From: G963663315 sp965214205
Lineage (GTDB): Bacteria > Pseudomonadota > Gammaproteobacteria > Arenicellales > Poriferihabitantaceae
Direction: 5' to 3'
DNA length: 64,000 nucleotides
NCBI GenBank assembly: GCA_965214205.1
Contig: OZ243941.1
Span: forward strand, 744,001 to 808,000
The notes beneath the pieces are model-generated. The model did not search any database. It was not told where the DNA came from and saw only the letters and a list, made by a program, of their open reading frames with translations. The position numbers and the translations under genes were made by a program. Numbering within the stretch: the first letter of the stretch is position 1; each line of letters starts with the position of its first letter. Below are positions 61,455 to 64,000 of the stretch, one piece after another.

Positions 61455-62702
61455 ATGAAAGCTCTCGAAGGAATTCGTATTCTCGATTTTACCCATGTTC
61501 AGTCGGGACCGACCTGTACCCAGTTGCTGGCTTGGCTCGGCGCTGATGTGATCAAGGTGGAACGCCCCGGAGTCGGGGACGCCACACGCAAGCAACTGGT
61601 TGATGTTGAAGGCGCCGATTCACTGTATTTCACGATGCTGAATCATAACAAGCGCTCACTTACCCTGAATTCCAAGAATGAAACCGGCAAAAAGGTGCTG
61701 GAGCGGCTGATTCGGGAATGCGATATGATGGTCGAGAATTTCGCCCCCGGGGCGCTGGACCGGATGGGTTTCTCATGGGAAAGAATCCAGGAGTTGAATC
61801 CGCGGATGATCATGGGATCGGTCAAGGGTTTCGGTCCGGGACCCTATGAGGATTGCAAGGTCTATGAAAATGTGGCGCAATGCGCCGGCGGCTCGGCCTC
61901 GACGACCGGTTTTCTTGATGGGCCGCCATTGGTGACCGCCGCGCAGATCGGCGATTCAGGCACTGGACTGCATCTGGCCCTGGGACTGGTGTCCGCGCTT
62001 TACCAGCGCGAAAAGACAGGGCGCGGTCAAAAGGTGCTGGCGCCGATGCAGGATGGCGTGCTGAACCTTTGCCGGGTAAAACTGCGTGATCAACAACGTC
62101 TGCAACGCGGCCCCCTTACCGAGTATTCACAATACGGTGAAGGCATCGAGTTTGGCGATGCCACGCCTCGCGCCGGCAACGATTCAGGCGGCGGCCAGCC
62201 GGGGCGGATTTTGAAATGCAAGGGCTGGGAAAAAGACCCCAATGCCTATACCTACTTCATTACCCAGGCGGCGGCCTGGGCCAATGTATGCGATGTGATC
62301 GGCAGGGAAGAATGGAAGACGGATCCCGATTACGCCACCCCGAAAGCGCGTTTGACCCGGTTGAACGAAATATTCGACACGATTGAACAATGGACGATGA
62401 CCAAAACCAAGTTCGAGGTCATGGAAATTTGCAATCCCCTGAATATACCGGTCGGGCCGATACTTTCGATGAAAGAGTTGTCGGAAGAACCCTCCCTGAG
62501 GAAGACCGGAAGTATTGTCGAAGTGGATCATCCAGAGCGGGGAAAATATCTCACGGTAGGCTGTCCGATCAAGATGTCGGATTCCCCGGTCGAGGTCGAA
62601 CGTTCCCCGTTGCTGGGTGAACATACCGATGAAGTCCTGATGGAGGTACTCGGTTATTGCGCCGAAGAGGTGGCGGAGATCAAACAATCGGGCGCCGTGT
62701 AG
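61455..62702 (+). CDS. frc: Formyl-CoA transferase family protein (class III CoA-transferase, Frc-like)
   Basis: 415-aa CaiB/BaiF-type enzyme with high resemblance to formyl-CoA:oxalate CoA-transferase. Matching blocks are LDFTHVQSGPTCTQ, MVENFAPGALDRMGF, KVYENVAQC and LLGEHTDEVL. The catalytic Asp is D167 (IGDSGTGLHL) and the active-site glycine loop is in GNDSGGGQPG. The residue aligned with Trp48 of Oxalobacter FRC appears to be Gln47. It transfers CoA between formyl-CoA and a carboxylate; oxalate is likely but not certain. It starts 39 bp after the ThDP gene. Confidence 0.87.
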   Translation: MKALEGIRILDFTHVQSGPTCTQLLAWLGADVIKVERPGVGDATRKQLVDVEGADSLYFTMLNHNKRSLTLNSKNETGKKVLERLIRECDMMVENFAPGALDRMGFSWERIQELNPRMIMGSVKGFGPGPYEDCKVYENVAQCAGGSASTTGFLDGPPLVTAAQIGDSGTGLHLALGLVSALYQREKTGRGQKVLAPMQDGVLNLCRVKLRDQQRLQRGPLTEYSQYGEGIEFGDATPRAGNDSGGGQPGRILKCKGWEKDPNAYTYFITQAAAWANVCDVIGREEWKTDPDYATPKARLTRLNEIFDTIEQWTMTKTKFEVMEICNPLNIPVGPILSMKELSEEPSLRKTGSIVEVDHPERGKYLTVGCPIKMSDSPVEVERSPLLGEHTDEVLMEVLGYCAEEVAEIKQSGAV

Positions 62703-62752
62703 CTGCCGTTACGGAGCGCGGGTGGACTGGCTTTAATCGAGGAGATCAGGAA

Positions 62753-63661
62753 ATGAGAATCGTAGTGCATGGTCAGCAGGCATTCGGCGAGACCGTATTG
62801 AAAAGACTGCTTGAACGCGATGAAAATGTCGTGGCGGTGTGCACCGCCCCCGACAAGGAAGGCCGCCCGGTTGATCCACTCAAGGCGTTGGCGCTGGAAA
62901 ACGATATTCCGGTACACCAGCCCGCTTCCTGGAAAACGGACGAATCGCTGACCCTGATGAAATCGTTTGATGCCGACATCTGCATGATGGCTTATGTCCT
63001 GCTGTTTGTGCCGGAGGCGGTTTTGAATGCCCCGAAACATGGGACCTTTCAGTATCATCCGTCACTGTTGCCGATGCACCGTGGGCCGTCTTCGATCAAC
63101 TGGCCGATTGCGACCGGCGCCACCCGCACCGGCCTGAGTATTTTCTGGCCGGATGATGGTCTGGACGAGGGCCCGATCCTGTTGCAGAAGGAATGCCGGA
63201 TAGGCCCTGATGAAACATTGGGCGATGTCTATTTCAAAAAACTGTTTCCGATGGGGGTGGATGCGATGATTGAGTCGCTGGACCTGGTAAAGGCGGGAAC
63301 CGCACCGAAAATCGTCCAGGATTTGTCGAAAGGAACGTATGAATCCTGGTTCGGCAAGGAGCAATCCAGGGTCTACTGGCAACAGTCAGCCCAACAATGT
63401 TACAACATCATCCGCGCCTCCAATCCACAGCCCGGCGCGTGGACCACACACAATGGCAATACACTGAAGATTTATGACGCCGGGATTTCGACTGAAACAG
63501 GTCAACCGGGCACGGTACTCTCGATATCCGATGAGGGAATCCTGGTCGCCGCCGGTGACGGTTCGGTATTGATCAAGCGGGTGCGGGCAGACGCTGGTAA
63601 GGTCTCCGCATCAGAGTATGCCGCGTCCACGGCGCTGGCCGCAGGCGAACACTTCGGCTAG
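62753..63661 (+). CDS. Formyltransferase/hydrolase resembling the N-terminal domain of 10-formyl-THF dehydrogenase
   Basis: 302-aa protein with a formyltransferase N-terminal domain (about 1-200) and a C-terminal OB-like domain (about 200-300). It resembles the hydrolase half of ALDH1L1-type formyl-THF dehydrogenase more than methionyl-tRNA formyltransferase, as in HPSLLPMHRGPSSINW and SIFWPDDGLDEGPILLQKEC. Catalytic candidates are H102 and D138. It ends without an aldehyde dehydrogenase domain. Next to an frc-like gene it may move formyl groups from formyl-CoA or formyl-THF to water or folate. ATG 62753 has GGAGATCAGG upstream. Confidence 0.82.
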   Translation: MRIVVHGQQAFGETVLKRLLERDENVVAVCTAPDKEGRPVDPLKALALENDIPVHQPASWKTDESLTLMKSFDADICMMAYVLLFVPEAVLNAPKHGTFQYHPSLLPMHRGPSSINWPIATGATRTGLSIFWPDDGLDEGPILLQKECRIGPDETLGDVYFKKLFPMGVDAMIESLDLVKAGTAPKIVQDLSKGTYESWFGKEQSRVYWQQSAQQCYNIIRASNPQPGAWTTHNGNTLKIYDAGISTETGQPGTVLSISDEGILVAAGDGSVLIKRVRADAGKVSASEYAASTALAAGEHFG

Positions 63662-63696
63662 AATCGCCGCTTTTCCAACTGTAATCGAATATTAAA

Positions 63697-64000
63697 ATGA
63701 AAGTATGTGTTGTTGGCGCTGGAGCTATTGGCGGCTTTCTGGGCGTCCGTCTGGCCGATGCCGGACAACAGGTGTCGCTGATTGCCCGGGGTCCTCACTT
63801 GAACGCGATTCGGGCGAACGGCTTGAAACTGATACAGGGCGGTGAGGAACTGGTTGCCAGAAATCTGGTCGCAACCGATGACATTGCCGAACTGCCGGAA
63901 CAGGATGTGGTCCTGATGGCGTTGAAGTCTCACCAGATTGCGGCGGTCGTGGACAAACTTCCCCATTTATTTGGCGAAGAGACCGTGATGGTGACGTTAC
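63697..64000 (+). CDS. 2-dehydropantoate 2-reductase (ApbA/PanE) family protein, partial
   Basis: The first 101 codons only; the gene runs off the window. The N-terminal MKVCVVGAGAIGGFLGVRLA is the NADP-binding Rossmann motif of the ApbA/PanE family, and VVLMALKSHQ matches the next conserved block. Family members reduce ketopantoate or other 2-oxo acids. At the end of this organic-acid island it is more likely a catabolic 2-oxo-acid reductase than a vitamin B5 enzyme, but that is inference. Confidence 0.85.
   Translation, partial: MKVCVVGAGAIGGFLGVRLADAGQQVSLIARGPHLNAIRANGLKLIQGGEELVARNLVATDDIAELPEQDVVLMALKSHQIAAVVDKLPHLFGEETVMVTL

Overview
The window is a contiguous piece of a proteobacterial, most likely gammaproteobacterial, chromosome. 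It has moderate-to-high GC, tightly packed operons and many 1-20 bp gene overlaps. Support for Gammaproteobacteria comes from sspA-sspB, an lptC-lptA-lptB/hpf-ptsN-rapZ-npr block, yggX, adjacent mnmA and purB, gltB-gltD after aroK-aroB, and an RpoH with its diagnostic box. No tRNA, rRNA, CRISPR array, complete insertion sequence or prophage was recognised. The genus cannot be named from the sequence.

Layout of positions 1-45,900 (core genome): cell-envelope and PTS-Ntr block on the minus strand (npr, rapZ, ptsN, hpf, lptB, lptA, lptC, kdsD), in which rpoN and kdsC are absent from their usual places; a DUF1244 gene; PBP1A; aroK-aroB-gltB-gltD-hemE and a nuclease-like hypothetical gene; a REP-like hairpin element between 14-bp direct repeats; rpoH under a CIRCE-like operator; plsC-like, hslU, hslV, sspB, sspA and petABC (cytochrome bc1); rmuC; yggX, a secreted hypothetical protein, mnmA, purB, an RsuA-family pseudouridine synthase and pyrD; a TerC-family protein; a frameshifted MFS transporter; an RDD protein; the zinc-uptake locus znuB-znuC-zur/znuA around a near-perfect Zur palindrome; a Calx-beta protein, class I aldolase and YecR-like lipoprotein; a short degraded segment with a helicase-like stub and an orphan antitoxin-like gene; ileS of the type with a GxHH signature; a rhomboid protease; and gltA.

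Positions 46,000-51,500 form one plus-strand operon for a probable tungsten-dependent aldehyde oxidoreductase of the AorABC type. A 16-Cys ferredoxin, the AOR catalytic subunit and an FAD/NAD(P) oxidoreductase are followed by two MoaD/ThiS-like sulfur carriers with a hypothetical gene between them, and a MoaA-like radical SAM enzyme. The last genes probably make the pterin cofactor for this enzyme.

Positions 52,000-64,000 hold an ArsI/CadI-like protein and then a plus-strand organic-acid/CoA island: a PIG3-type quinone oxidoreductase, a SucCD-like acid-CoA ligase, a complete tripartite tricarboxylate transporter (tctC, tctB, tctA), an FCD-type GntR regulator, a ThDP-dependent decarboxylase/lyase, a formyl-CoA transferase (Frc) homologue, a stand-alone protein matching the hydrolase domain of 10-formyl-THF dehydrogenase, and the start of a ketopantoate reductase-like gene. 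A 30-bp palindrome upstream of tctC, with a partial copy upstream of the regulator gene, suggests one regulon. My reading is uptake of a carboxylic acid, CoA activation, ThDP-dependent C-C cleavage giving formyl-CoA, and formyl transfer or hydrolysis. Oxalate is the simplest substrate candidate, but several active-site differences leave room for another 2-oxo- or 2-hydroxy-acid.
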